Below are positions 18,778 to 32,200 of a DNA stretch of 64,000 bases, one piece after another. The stretch is from NCBI GenBank assembly GCA_964350145.1, contig CAYGJL010000002.1:1-64000 (forward strand). The letters run 5' to 3'. The translations under genes and the position numbers were made by a program. Source of the DNA: JACDCY01 sp964350145 (lineage in GTDB: Bacteria > Gemmatimonadota > Gemmatimonadetes > Gemmatimonadales > Gemmatimonadaceae). How positions within the stretch are numbered: the first letter of the stretch is position 1; each line of letters opens with the position of its first letter. The notes under the pieces were generated by a model that worked only from the letters and a program-made list of their open reading frames with translations, was not told the origin of the DNA and did not search any database.

Positions 18778-21437
18778 TGGTCCATCCTCTGCTTCAGCTC
18801 GTCGAGCCAGTGCAATACCACGACGGTCGGCTGGGAGCCCGGCCGCAATACCGGGACTGCCATGAGGAAGCGACTGCCGTCGCTCGTCACGTCGTAGTCG
18901 AAAGTTGCGACATCTAGCTCGTACTGCCGGCGGCGAAACAGCTCGACGGGGCTGCCTATCTCGCCGTTGGTCGGATTGACCGGTGCGGCGAGCATCGCCT
19001 CGCCGCGGCGATATACCAGCTCACGCCCGCCGCGGGTCCACCGCGGCTGGGACCCGCCGTCCACCGAAACCTGGCGGCGGCCGCCGGAACCGTCGGCCGA
19101 AGCGAGATACACGTTGCCGATCTCGTTGCTGGCTTCTTCGAATGCGATCCAGCGCCCCGACGGAGAGAAGACGGCGCGCTGCTGGCTCGTGGTGGACGAG
19201 CTCAGTCGCCTGGAAGGCCCACCGCCCTGCATCGGATAAACGTAGATCTTCAGGCCGGTTTGATTGACGGTGTACGCAAGCAGCCGTCCGTCGGGCGAAA
19301 CGCTGGAAGCCATCTTGTCGTAGGGCGTGGCGACCATCGGCTGATTCCCGCCGCTGCCGTCGATCGGAATCCGGTGCAGATCGTACACCGGATCCTCGTG
19401 CGTGTATACGATCGAGCGGCTGTCCGGCATCCACACGGGGCTGAACGCCGCGGCGTTGGCCCGGGTGAGCCGCGTCAGCACGCCGCGCGCTCTTTCCAGG
19501 AGCCATACGTCGCGCTTCGGGCTGCTCAGCGTGAGCGCGATCCAGCGGCCGTCGGGCGAGAGTCGCGGCTCCGCGAACGCGCCGGGCCGCGGCAGCACCG
19601 CCGTCTCTCCGCCCGCGCGATCCACCCAGACCAGCCGTCGCTCCACGTTCCACTCGGACGCGCGAGTGTACACGAGAGTGCCGCTCCGTGAAACGGCGAA
19701 GCTGCCCGAGCCGCCCGTGGGCTCCCACGCGACGTCGTCCTGCACCGGCACCGCGCTTCCGCGGACCTCCAGCGCTTTCGGATCGAACTTTACGGCGAAG
19801 ATGGCGCCGTCCCGCATGAACAGCAGGTGGCCACTGCTCGCGTAGCGGCCGAACACCGCGCCTTCCACGAGCACCTTCTTCCGTCCCTCGGCGAAGTCGA
19901 ATGCTTCAATGCGAGTGCGAGAGAACGGTGTGGCATAGCTGGTGTAAATGATGCCGCGATTGCCGGGCAGTGCCTGCGGATTAAAATGCCCGAACTCCCT
20001 GCGCGCCGTATCCAGCGAGGTCAGCAGCTCTCGCCGGCCGCCGGATGCGTCAACGCGCTCAATGCCCCTGCTGCCTTGTGCGCTGTACACGATGGCGCCG
20101 TCCTCCGCCCAGGAATGCGCGCCCGTTGAATCGATGATGTCAGTCGCCGGGCCGCCGCGCGCGGGCACTTTGCGCAGAATGTTCTGCGGCCCGACGGTGA
20201 ACGAGATCCAACTGCCGTCTGGAGAGAACTCCGGATTCGACGCTCCCTCGGTGCCCGCCACGATGCTGAGCTCGGCGGAGCCCAGGTCACGCATGACGAG
20301 CCGTCGCATGCCGCCGCTGTCCATCACGGACCGGACGATGTGCCGGCCGTCGGGTGAGATCGCGAGTTTCATGTCGTCCGCGCCGGGCACGCCCATCGCG
20401 AAGGTGAATCGCACCGGCCCCGACTGCTCCCCCGTGCCGACGAGGGCGCGCGCCATCCATCCCGCGGCCGCCGCCGCAAGCAGCAGCAGTGTTACGCCCG
20501 CGACAAGCATGGGCCGGCTGACCGCGCGCCCGCCGACCGCGAGGTCGCGCGCTGCCCGGCTCCGGCGCGCGGTCGCGGACTGCGCCATGGGAATCGCCGC
20601 GCCGGCGCCGGCGAGCGCGGCAATGAACTCCGCGGCGCTCGCGAACCGATCGGCCGGCATCTTCTCCAGCGCAGTGAGCACGGCCGCTTCGACATGCGGC
20701 GGCACCGACCGCCGCTTGGACACCAGCGACGATGGATCCGTGGTGAGAATCTTGGCGACTACCGCCTGTGAGTTCGGCCCGGTGAACGGCGGCTCGCCCG
20801 TGAGCATCTCATACGTCACGGCGCCGAGCGCGTAGATGTCCGCGCGGTGGTCCACGGACTTGTCGCCCATTGCCTGCTCGGGCGCCATGTATTGCGGAGT
20901 GCCGAGCGACATGCCGGTCTGCGTCATGCGCGCGCCGCCCGCCTGCTGCACCGCCAGGGCGATTCCGAAGTCCGCCACCAGTGGCCGTCCGTCATGCAGC
21001 AGGATGTTCTCCGGCTTGATGTCGCGGTGCACCACGCCGCGCTTGTGCGCATACTCGAGCGCGTCGGCGACGTCGCTCGCGATTCGCACCGCTTCGGCAA
21101 TCGGCAGCTGCTGCTCGCGCTCGAGCTTCCGGCGCAGGGTCTCACCCTCGACGAACGGCATGACGTAATACAGGTGGCCGTCGGCGCTCCCTGAATCGAA
21201 CAGCGGCAGGATGTGCGGATGCTGCAGGTTGGCGGTGAGCTCGATCTCCTTGAGGAAGCGCTCGGGACCGAGCAGCGCGCTCAGCTCGGGATGCAGCACC
21301 TTGATCGCGACCTTGCGGTGGTGCTTCACATCCTCGGCGAGGTACACGGTCGCCATTCCGCCCTGGCCGATCTCGCGCTCGATGGTGTAGCGGTCCGTGA
21401 GCGCCGCTGCCAGCGCGGTCATCGTATCCGCGCTCAA
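18774..21437 (-). CDS. Receptor-like Ser/Thr protein kinase with TolB/PD40 propeller (fifth gene of operon)
   Basis: An 887-residue protein from a TTG start at 21437 that overlaps the previous stop as TTGA; an ATG five codons later is the alternative start. The kinase domain is complete: GQGGMATV, K46, HRD 137-139 and DFG 156-158. A membrane helix lies near residues 312-333 (LVAGVTLLLLAAAAAGW). The C-terminal propeller has blades such as LAISPDGRHIVRSV, EFSPDGSWISFTV and RLSPDGRWIALTL, and the conserved tail VVLHWLDELK. Its activation segment and C-lobe match the kinase at 24053-26725 at 96 of 97 residues over one stretch although the DNA differs at many silent positions. Confidence 0.92.
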   Translation of the reverse strand: MSADTMTALAAALTDRYTIEREIGQGGMATVYLAEDVKHHRKVAIKVLHPELSALLGPERFLKEIELTANLQHPHILPLFDSGSADGHLYYVMPFVEGETLRRKLEREQQLPIAEAVRIASDVADALEYAHKRGVVHRDIKPENILLHDGRPLVADFGIALAVQQAGGARMTQTGMSLGTPQYMAPEQAMGDKSVDHRADIYALGAVTYEMLTGEPPFTGPNSQAVVAKILTTDPSSLVSKRRSVPPHVEAAVLTALEKMPADRFASAAEFIAALAGAGAAIPMAQSATARRSRAARDLAVGGRAVSRPMLVAGVTLLLLAAAAAGWMARALVGTGEQSGPVRFTFAMGVPGADDMKLAISPDGRHIVRSVMDSGGMRRLVMRDLGSAELSIVAGTEGASNPEFSPDGSWISFTVGPQNILRKVPARGGPATDIIDSTGAHSWAEDGAIVYSAQGSRGIERVDASGGRRELLTSLDTARREFGHFNPQALPGNRGIIYTSYATPFSRTRIEAFDFAEGRKKVLVEGAVFGRYASSGHLLFMRDGAIFAVKFDPKALEVRGSAVPVQDDVAWEPTGGSGSFAVSRSGTLVYTRASEWNVERRLVWVDRAGGETAVLPRPGAFAEPRLSPDGRWIALTLSSPKRDVWLLERARGVLTRLTRANAAAFSPVWMPDSRSIVYTHEDPVYDLHRIPIDGSGGNQPMVATPYDKMASSVSPDGRLLAYTVNQTGLKIYVYPMQGGGPSRRLSSSTTSQQRAVFSPSGRWIAFEEASNEIGNVYLASADGSGGRRQVSVDGGSQPRWTRGGRELVYRRGEAMLAAPVNPTNGEIGSPVELFRRRQYELDVATFDYDVTSDGSRFLMAVPVLRPGSQPTVVVLHWLDELKQRMDQ

Positions 21438-24050
21438 CGGGCTCCCCGGAAGACACTGCCGAATGCGTCGGTGAGGATCACCAGCGGGGCGCCGGCCCTG
21501 ACGGACCGCACCATTACGAACCGTCTGCCGTCGGGAAAGACGTCGTAGTCCGCGCCGTCGCCGACAATCTCGTGCGAAGACCGGTAGATCTCACGGCGGC
21601 TCACGACTCTGGGAGACGCGTCGCCGGTAATCGATACGGCGATGAGGACGCCCTCGATCGTTCGGTAATACAGCGTTCGCCCGTCGCGACTCCACACCGG
21701 CTCCTGCCCGCCGTTGTTCGAGATCACCTCCCGCGCGCCCGCCACCGGCACCGAGCTGGCGTACACCTCCGGCCTGCCGCTCTCGTCCGACACATAGGCC
21801 AGCCATTTCCCGTTGGGAGACAAAGCCGGCGCCACCTCGCTGAACGGAGTTACCTGATACGGTTGCGGTCGCGGCGAATCCAATGGCGCGAGAAAAATGT
21901 CCGACGCGTTGATGCTGGCGGGTTCGTGCACCGCGTATGCGAGCCAATCGCCTCCGACCGATATCTGCCCCACGCGCCGCGGGCTCGCGGAGACGAGCGT
22001 GCGCTCCGGGGCGCTGCGGTCCGCGGGCTGAATCTTTACCAGCGAGTCTCCCCCGTACACCAGGCTATGGCCGTCCGGAGTCCATGCGAGAAACTCGTTG
22101 TTCCCGGCGAACGTCAGGCGCAGCGTCGTGTTCCGCTCGAAGTCGTGGACCAGTATCTGGTGGCCAGGCGAAGTTCCCATCGCCAGCGCGATGCGTCGGC
22201 CGTCGGGCGATACGCGCGGACTGTCGAAATGGCTTGCTTCCACCGGAATTGCGAGATTGCGGACCGCACCGTCTTCCACCAGGTCGACAGCTCCCCCCGC
22301 GGTTCCGGATTGATATACCAGCAACCCATTCGCCGAGATGTCGTAGTCGATCGGCCGTCTGAGATTGTCGGTAATGGTGCGGGGTGAGCCGCTCGTCACG
22401 CGCCGTCGTGGATCGTAGCTCTGGGTGACGAGCGACGGACCGCGCGTAAAAGTCAAATATCCGGCCCGGCTGTAAGTCGGGCGACCGCCATCGGTCAAGT
22501 GCCGTTCGACCATGCCGGGAATGTCCAGCACACCGATCTGCGGGCCCCCTGTCGGGCGGAAGCGCGCGTACAGCACAGTCATGGTGCCCGGTACGTAGGA
22601 CGGGTGGCGGTAGCTCGAATCGGACACGCCGATTCGCGTCGGCGCCCCGCCGTCGGCCGAGACACTGTACAGCACGTCGTCGCCGGCAAAGACGATGTCG
22701 CCGTTGGGCAACCACGTCGCGCCGTACGGAAAGCCCTGCACCGTCGCAATCGTGAGTGGGGATCCGCCGCGCGCGGGAACTTTCCTCAGCTCGTAATCAC
22801 CGGTCGTACGGGACAGTCCGCCACCCGCGGCTCGTCTCGTCCTGAATCCGAGCCAGTTGCCGTCCGGAGAGAAGAACACCTCCAGGGCGCCTTCCGTCCC
22901 GGGAATGGCATGAGCCACCAGCTCGTCCAGTCGGCGCGCATAGAGCTGACCCACCCCGTCCTGCACTCCGACATATACGAGCTGACTTTCGTCCGGCGAT
23001 ACGGCCACCTGGTAGCCGCAACACCCGACGCCGGTTTGATGCGCCGAATCGATGTGGAAAGTGAAATGCACGGGCAGTCGATCGCTGGCCGGCAGGGGCT
23101 TCAACAGCCATGCCCCCGCCGCGCCCGCGGCGATCAGTGCGACGCCCGCCGCGGCCAGCGCCCACCGCTGCCGTGGCGCCCTCGACAGGATTGCGCCCGG
23201 TGCCGAAGCGCGCGCAGCCGGCTCACTGCGCGGGTCGGTGAGCGCCGTGCGCAGGTCGCTCGCCGTCGCGAAGCGGTCGGCCGGCAGCTTCTGCAAGCCA
23301 GTGAGGACGGCTGTCTCCACGTGCGGCGGAATCGTCTTGCGGAGCTCCCGCGGCGGGACGGGATCATTGGTCATCACCTTCGCGACGATCGCCTGCGCGG
23401 TCGGACCGCTGAACGGCGGTTCTCCGGTGAGCATCTCGTACGTCACCGCCGCGAGAGCGTAGATGTCCGCGCGATGGTCCACGTCGCGCTCGCCCATCGC
23501 CTGCTCCGGCGACATGTACTGCGGAGTCCCGAGCGACATGCCGGTCTGCGTCATGCGCGTGCCGCCCGCGTGCTGCACCGCGNNNNNNNNNNGGGCCGTC
23601 GTGCAGCAGGATGTTCTCCGGCTTGATGTCGCGGTGGATCACATTCCGCTTGTGCGCGTAGTCGAGCGCGTCAGCGACGTCGGCCGCGATTCGCACTGCA
23701 TCGGCGACCGGCAGTTGCCGCTCGCGGGTGAGTTTGCCACGCAGCGTCTCGCCCTCGACGTACGGCATCACGTAGAAGAGGAGGCCGCCGGCGCTGCCGG
23801 AATCGAACAACGGAAGAATGTGCGGGTGCTGCAGGTTCGCGGTGAGCTCGATCTCCTTGAGGAACCGCTCGGGACCGAGCACCGCGCTCAGCTCCGGGTG
23901 CAGCACCTTGATCGCGACCTTGCGACGGTGGCGTACGTCTTCGGCGAGATACACCGTCGCCATTCCGCCCTGACCTATCTCGCGCTCGATCAGGTACTTG
24001 TCCGCGAGAGTAGCGTTGAGCTTGTCGAGGGCGCTGGTGGTGTCCGTCAC
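21434..24050 (-). CDS. Receptor-like Ser/Thr protein kinase with TolB/PD40 propeller, interrupted by an assembly gap (fourth gene)
   Basis: The gene runs from a GTG at 24050, two bases after the previous stop, to 21434. The N-terminal part has GQGGMATV, K48 and HRDIKPENILLHDG. Ten N at 23583-23592 then interrupt it, and reading resumes in another frame at AVQHAGGTRMTQTG. Alignment with the sister kinases shows that the missing piece should be about 30 bases encoding the VADFGIAL segment, so the 10 N are a placeholder and the gene is probably intact. A membrane helix and a propeller follow. The propeller contains an adjacent Cys-Cys (VGCCGY), and the usual NW-containing tail is replaced by VILTDAFGSVFRGAR. 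Confidence 0.85.
23583..23592. other. Assembly gap (10 N)
   Basis: A run of ten N inside the kinase gene at 21434-24050. The reading frame does not continue across it as written. Comparison with the sister kinases predicts about 30 missing bases, including the DFG metal-binding codons. Confidence 0.98.
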
Positions 24051-24052
24051 AT

Positions 24053-26725
24053 TTACTGCCCGCCGCTCTGCTGCCGCGCGCGGCCCTTGCCGTGCAGCTG
24101 GTCGAACCAGTTGAGGACCACCACGAGGTCGGCCGACGACGCCGGGCCCTGCGTCATGATGAAGCGGCCGTCGCTCGTCACGTCGTATTGCGCGTGGAAC
24201 GGAAAGCTGGTGAAGTTCCCGCGAAACAGCTCGGTCCGGCTTTGAACCGAGAACGCGGGCGTGGTGACGACGCTCGCTGCCATCATCCTGTCGCCGTTCC
24301 GGTAGAAAAGCTCTCTCCCGCTGCGCGACCAACGGGGCTCCAGGCCCCCATCGAGCGAGATCTGTACTTTCCCTCCCGGCTCGGGAAAGGACCGCACGTA
24401 TATCTCGTTGCGACCCGACTCATCGGACGCGTACGCCAGCCACCGGCCGTCGGGCGAGACGGCCGGCGCGAACTCGTCGTTCGGCGTCTGCAAATAAGGT
24501 CGCACCGCGCGGCCGCTGTCTGCCGACATCAACATGATGTCGTTGCGGCTTACCGATGCGTTGTTCTGGTGGTACACAAGCCAGCGGCCGTCAGGCGACC
24601 ACTCGTCCGCCAGCTGCCGACCCGGCATGGCCAGCAGCGTATCGGCGAGCGCGCTGCCGTCGGCCCGGATCCAGCCGATGTCCGGCGTTCCGTTGACGTC
24701 ACTGGTGTAGGCAAGTCGCGATCCATCGGGCGTCCACAGAGGGCGCGACGCCGAGCCTGTGACCGTCAGTTTCGTCAGCGTCTTCTGCGCGACCTCGTAC
24801 ACCCATATGGAGCTCGTCCCGCCCTCGGCAATCTCCACGGCGATCCGCGTACCGTCCGGCGATACTCGTGGGGCGCTGTACGTCCGCATCTCCGTCGTGA
24901 GCTCACGCACGCTGCCGCCGCGCTCCACCTCCACCACGGACCGCGCGCTGGCGGTTCCGCTCGCGTACACGAAAGTCCCCCGCGGGGAGATGCCGAACTC
25001 AGCGGCGCCTCCGAGGGCGACGGCGACTTGCTCCGCTATCGGAATCGCGTTTCCCCCGAACTCCAGCGATCGCGGATTGAACGGCGCAGCGGTGATCGTG
25101 CCGTCGGGGTTGGAGAGTATGACATGGCCCGTCGAGACGTAGCGGGGATCGCCTCCCGCGATCTGAAATTTTTTCACGCGACGATCGCCGAGCGTGACGG
25201 CAGCGGGCGCGAAAGTGTTGAGCCCCGCGGTAACCTGGAACAGCACCGCATCCCCGCCCGGCAGGAAATGAGGGAAGCGATACCCCGTCACGCCCTCGGC
25301 GGTGTCCAGCTGTAACAATGGCGCCGGCCTACCGCCGGCCGCCGGCACCTGGCGCAGCCCGTCGTCCGTGGCGAAAACCACGACGTCGTTGTCGCCCCAG
25401 GTCGCGCCATAAAAGCCGCTGTCCAGGACGCAGATGGTGAGCGGCGGTCCACCCGACAGCGCCACCTTCTGCAGCCGGCCCACAGTCGCGAATGCGAGCC
25501 AGACTCCATCGGGCGAGAAAACCGGCGAAAGAGCTCCCCGGGTCCCCGCGATAGGCACCGGCTCGAGCTGCCCGAGAGCGCGCATGTACAGCTCGCGCAC
25601 ACCGGCTGAATTCACGCCCGTATAGACGAACCGGGAGCCGTCGGGAGATATCGCGATGCCGCTGCCCTGGACGTCGACGAACCGCGAGGATTCGGGAGGC
25701 GTTACTGAAAAGCGCGCCACCGGCGCCGGCACCAACGGCTCATCCCGCAGCCATCCCCACGCGCCCATCAGCAGAGCTACTGCCGCCAGCGCCCAGGGCG
25801 CGGCGGCAAGAGCGCGCTGTCGCGAGCTCGGCTTCGCGCTGAAGGCTGGAGCGCCCGCTGTCGCTCGGGCAGGCAGTACCGGCCCGCGGCCGGCGATTGC
25901 TTCAGCGAACTCGGCCGCGCTCGCGAATCGGTCGGCCGGCATCTTTTCCAACGCCGTGAGGACCGCCGCTTCTACGTGCGGCGGGACTGATCGCCGCTTG
26001 GAGACCAGCGACGACGGATCGGTCGTGAGAATCTTCGCCACGACGGCCTGCGAGTTGGGTCCGGTGAACGGCGGCTCGCCGGTGAGCATCTCGTACGTGA
26101 TGGCGCCGAGCGCGTAGATGTCGGCGCGGTGATCAACCGACTTGTCGCCCATCGCCTGCTCGGGCGCCATGTATTGCGGCGTCCCGAGCGACATTCCGGT
26201 CTGCGTCATGCGCGAACCGCCGGCCTGCTGCACCGCGAGCGCGATGCCGAAGTCCGCGACGAGTGGACGGCCGTCGTGGAGCAGAATGTTCTCAGGCTTG
26301 ATGTCGCGGTGGACTACGCCGTGCTTGTGCGCGTATTCCAACGCGTCCGCCACGTCGCTCGCGATGCGCACGGCTTCCGCGATTGGAAGCTGCTGCTCGC
26401 GCGAGAGGCGCGTTCGCAGCGTCTCGCCCTGGACGTACGGCATCACGTAGAACAGCAGCGTGTCCGCCGCTCCCGAATCGAACAGTGGCAGGATGTGCGG
26501 GTGCTGGAGGTTCGCGGTGAGCTCGATCTCGTTGAGAAATCTCTCGGGGCCGAGCACGGCCGTGAGCTCAGGGTGCAGGACCTTGATCGCGACCTTGCGG
26601 CGGTGGCGGATGTCCTGCGCGAGGTACACGGTCGCCATGCCGCCGGCGCCGATCTCGCGCTCGATCGTGTACTTGTCCGCGAGCGCGGCGGAGAGCTTGT
26701 CGAGGATGCTGGCGGGACTCGTCAC
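24053..26725 (-). CDS. Receptor-like Ser/Thr protein kinase with TolB/PD40 propeller (third gene of operon)
   Basis: An 890-residue protein from the GTG at 26725, two bases after the upstream stop codon. The kinase domain is complete: GAGGMATV, K48 in VAIK, HRD 139-141, DFG 158-160 and GTPQYMAPEQ. A membrane helix lies near residues 312-330 (APWALAAVALLMGAWGWL). The propeller has blades such as IAISPDGSRFVYTG, VFSPDGVWLAFATV and AVSPDGRWLAYASDESGR, and the C-terminal tail VVVLNWFDQLHGK. The kinase core is nearly identical in protein to the fifth kinase of the operon, while the propeller has diverged, so the two probably transduce different inputs to similar targets. Confidence 0.93.
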   Translation of the reverse strand: MTSPASILDKLSAALADKYTIEREIGAGGMATVYLAQDIRHRRKVAIKVLHPELTAVLGPERFLNEIELTANLQHPHILPLFDSGAADTLLFYVMPYVQGETLRTRLSREQQLPIAEAVRIASDVADALEYAHKHGVVHRDIKPENILLHDGRPLVADFGIALAVQQAGGSRMTQTGMSLGTPQYMAPEQAMGDKSVDHRADIYALGAITYEMLTGEPPFTGPNSQAVVAKILTTDPSSLVSKRRSVPPHVEAAVLTALEKMPADRFASAAEFAEAIAGRGPVLPARATAGAPAFSAKPSSRQRALAAAPWALAAVALLMGAWGWLRDEPLVPAPVARFSVTPPESSRFVDVQGSGIAISPDGSRFVYTGVNSAGVRELYMRALGQLEPVPIAGTRGALSPVFSPDGVWLAFATVGRLQKVALSGGPPLTICVLDSGFYGATWGDNDVVVFATDDGLRQVPAAGGRPAPLLQLDTAEGVTGYRFPHFLPGGDAVLFQVTAGLNTFAPAAVTLGDRRVKKFQIAGGDPRYVSTGHVILSNPDGTITAAPFNPRSLEFGGNAIPIAEQVAVALGGAAEFGISPRGTFVYASGTASARSVVEVERGGSVRELTTEMRTYSAPRVSPDGTRIAVEIAEGGTSSIWVYEVAQKTLTKLTVTGSASRPLWTPDGSRLAYTSDVNGTPDIGWIRADGSALADTLLAMPGRQLADEWSPDGRWLVYHQNNASVSRNDIMLMSADSGRAVRPYLQTPNDEFAPAVSPDGRWLAYASDESGRNEIYVRSFPEPGGKVQISLDGGLEPRWSRSGRELFYRNGDRMMAASVVTTPAFSVQSRTELFRGNFTSFPFHAQYDVTSDGRFIMTQGPASSADLVVVLNWFDQLHGKGRARQQSGGQ

Positions 26726-26726
26726 G

Positions 26727-29407
26727 CTATTGCCCCGCAGGGCTGTTCGTGCGCGCGCGCGACTGCTTGCCGCGCAGATGATCGAACCAGTTGAGCACGA
26801 CCATCAGGTCCTGCGCCGCCTCGTCACCCTGCACCATCAGGAAATGACGGCCGTCCGGGCTAACGTCGTACTGTGCAAAGTATGAATTCGCCGGGAATCC
26901 CCCCATCCCCCGGAACAGCTCCGTTCGCTGCAGCACGCTGAACGTCGGTCGCGATTGGATAGTGGCTACCATCATCTGATCGGCGTTTCTATAGAACAAT
27001 TCCCTGCCGTCGCGTGACCAGCGTGGTTCGTTTCCTCCCGAAAGTGAGATTTGCGTCTTGGCGCCAGGCGTGGGGAACGACCGGACGTAGATCTCTGCTC
27101 GCCCCGACTCGGACGAGGCATACGCGATCCATGCCCCATCGGGCGAGACCGCCGGGGCGAATTCATCGGCCGGTGAATTCAGGTACGGTCGCGCTGTGCT
27201 CCCGCTGTCGAGCCCCAGCAGCATGACATCGTTGCGCGAGTTACCCCCTCGATGAAACACGAGCGTCCGCCCGTCGCGGCTCCAATCGTCACCCAGCCCT
27301 CCCTCGGTGCCAGCGAGCCGCTCTGCCTGAGCGCTGCCGTCCGCCCGAACCCACTCTATGGGGGCCGTCGGACCACCAAACACGGTGAATGCAATGCGTG
27401 ACCCGTCCGGTGTCCAGAAAGGCCTATTGGCTTCACCCTCAAACGTGAGTCGTGTCAGCGATTTCTGCGCGACGTCAAACACCCATATATCAGAACGACC
27501 CTGACCGTCGGGGACTGCCACGGCAATGCTCCGCCCGTCCGGGGAATACCGGGGCGACTGGTAGTTCCGCTTTTCACCGGAGAGCGGCTGCACCACGCCG
27601 TTACGATCCACACGCACCAGCGACCTGGCGCTGACGGACCCCTGCAAGTAAGTGAACGCGCCATCGCGGGAAACCCCCAGCTTTGCCGCTCCGCCCGTAG
27701 TCACCGCCACTCCTTCAACCACCGGGACCGCGGGCCCAAGGATCTCGATCCGGGACGGATCGAATGGCGCAGCAACGACGACTCCGTTCAGGCTGCTCAG
27801 GAGAACATGCCCCGAGCTGACGTACCGCGGGTCGGAGCCAACCTCGGCGAAGCGCTTGATCGTGCCATCCCGCAGAGTTACTGCCGCCAGACGATCAACA
27901 CCCGCGGTATCTCGTAACTGAAACAGGACGGATTCGCCGTCCGGCAGAAACTCCGGCAAGCGGTGGGATGACTCGCTGGAGGTGTCCACACCGGTAAGAA
28001 ACGCCAGGCGTCCGCCTGCAGCAGGAACCTGTCGCAGCCCACCATTGGTGCCCACGACGATCATGTCTCCGACTCCCCAGGATCCGCCAGCAAAACCGCT
28101 GTCAGCGGTCGCGATGGTAAGAACGGGGCCGCCGGCAACAGCGACCTTCTGGATCCTGCCGGAGTTGAAGAAGGCGACCGAGCTGCCATCGGGAGAGAAG
28201 AACGCCTGACTCGCATTGCGAGTCCCGGGAAGGGGAACCGGCTCGAGTTGGTCGAGCTTCCGGACGAACAGCTGCAGCTCACCTCGGTCGTTGACTCCGT
28301 TGTACACGATGCGGTCGCCCGCCGGGGACATCGCGATCCCACGGCCGGGTCGATCCGAATACGCAGCTTTTGCCGGGAGCGAAATGGCAAAACGCGCGAC
28401 CGGTGAAGCCACGGACGCCTGCGGTCGCAACCATCCCCATGCCGCTCCCGCTGCCGTAAGAACGAGCAGTGACGCCAGGATGGGGACAAGCAGCGGGTGA
28501 AAGCGCCGGCCCGCAACACTCGGCGAACTCCGCGCCCTCGTACCGCCATCGGCGCGCGCCGCCAGCTGGACCGACTCGGGATTGGCGAGCGCCGCACTGA
28601 ACTGCGCCGCGCTCTGGAACCGGTCCGCGGGCAGCTTCTCCAGCGCGCGCCGCACGACGGCTTCCAGGTGCGGCGGAATCGACCTTCGTTGCAGCGTCAG
28701 CGACCTTGGTTCTTCCGTCACCACTCGCGCGATGATGGCCTGCGCGCTCGGGCCCGTGAACGGCGGCTCGCCCACGAGCATCTCGTACAACACGCACCCG
28801 AGCGCGTAGATGTCGGCTTTACCAGATACTTCCCGCTCGCCCATCGCTTGCTCAGGGCTCATGTAGTGCGGAGTGCCGAGCGACATCCCGGTCTCGGTCA
28901 TGCGCGTGCCGCCGCCCGCGGAGCTGACCGCCAGCGCGATCCCGAAGTCCGCGACCTGCGCGCGGCCGTCGTGCAGCAGGATGTTCTCCGGCTTGATGTC
29001 GCGGTGGATGACGCCGTGCCGGTGCGCGTAGTCGAGCGCGTCGGCGACCTCCTTCGCGATGTGGACGGCGTCCTCCACCGGCAGCTGAGTCTCACGCGAG
29101 AGCCGGTCGCGCAGCGATTCGCCTGACACGAACGGCATTACATAGAACACCAGCCCGTCGGCGTCGCCGGAATCGTACAGCGGCAGGATGTGTGGATGCT
29201 GCAGGTTCGCGGTCGTCCGAATCTCGTGCAGGAAGCGCTCGCCACCGAGTATCGCGGACAGCTCGGGGCGCAGCACCTTGAGCGCGACATTGCGATGATG
29301 TCGCAGGTCGCGTGCGAGGTACACCGTTGCCATTCCACCCTGGCCTATCTCGCGGTCGATCTCGTACCGGTCGGCGAGCGCGGTCGTCAGGCGATCCACA
29401 GGATTGC

Positions 29408-29411
<4 letters not shown>
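26727..29411 (-). CDS. Receptor-like Ser/Thr protein kinase with TolB/PD40 propeller (second gene of operon)
   Basis: 894 residues from the GTG at 29411, which overlaps the first kinase's TGA as GTGA. The open frame extends further upstream, but that part is antisense-style sequence over the preceding gene and lacks domain signal. The kinase motifs are GQGGMATV, K45 in VALK, HRD 136-138, DFG 155-157 and GTPHYMSPEQ, the same subtype as the last gene of the operon. A membrane helix lies near residues 307-325 (VPILASLLVLTAAGAAWGW). The propeller contains IAMSPAGDRIVYNG, RYSPDGRSIAVAV and AVSPDGAWIAYASSESGR, and ends with VVLNWFDHLRGK. The last kinase-coupled segment suggests a single-pass membrane receptor. 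Confidence 0.92.
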
Positions 29412-32086
<2,675 letters not shown>

Positions 32087-32093
32087 GCCGGGC

Positions 32094-32109
32094 CAAAACT
32101 ACGGTTTTG
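32094..32109. promoter_or_regulatory. Palindrome just upstream of the kinase operon
   Basis: CAAAAC (32094-32099) and GTTTTG (32104-32109) form a perfect 6-bp inverted repeat with a 4-base loop, seven bases upstream of the first kinase ATG. It could be an operator or a small hairpin over the ribosome-binding region. The function is inferred from position only. Confidence 0.35.
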
Positions 32110-32170
32110 TACCTGGATGAGCGAGCCGGAGGCCGAGGAGGGTCCAGGGACAAGGCTGAGAGCTGATTTT

Positions 32171-32194
32171 GACTTGTGACTAGTCACTAGTCAC
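32171..32194. repeat. Compact inverted 7-bp array (GTGACTA family)
   Basis: GACTTGTGACTAGTCACTAG continues to TCAC, so the GTGACTA and TAGTCAC units meet head to head without a spacer. The element lies between the kinase operon start and the end of the TM-helix gene. Confidence 0.75.
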
Positions 32195-32200
32195 CGTCGT

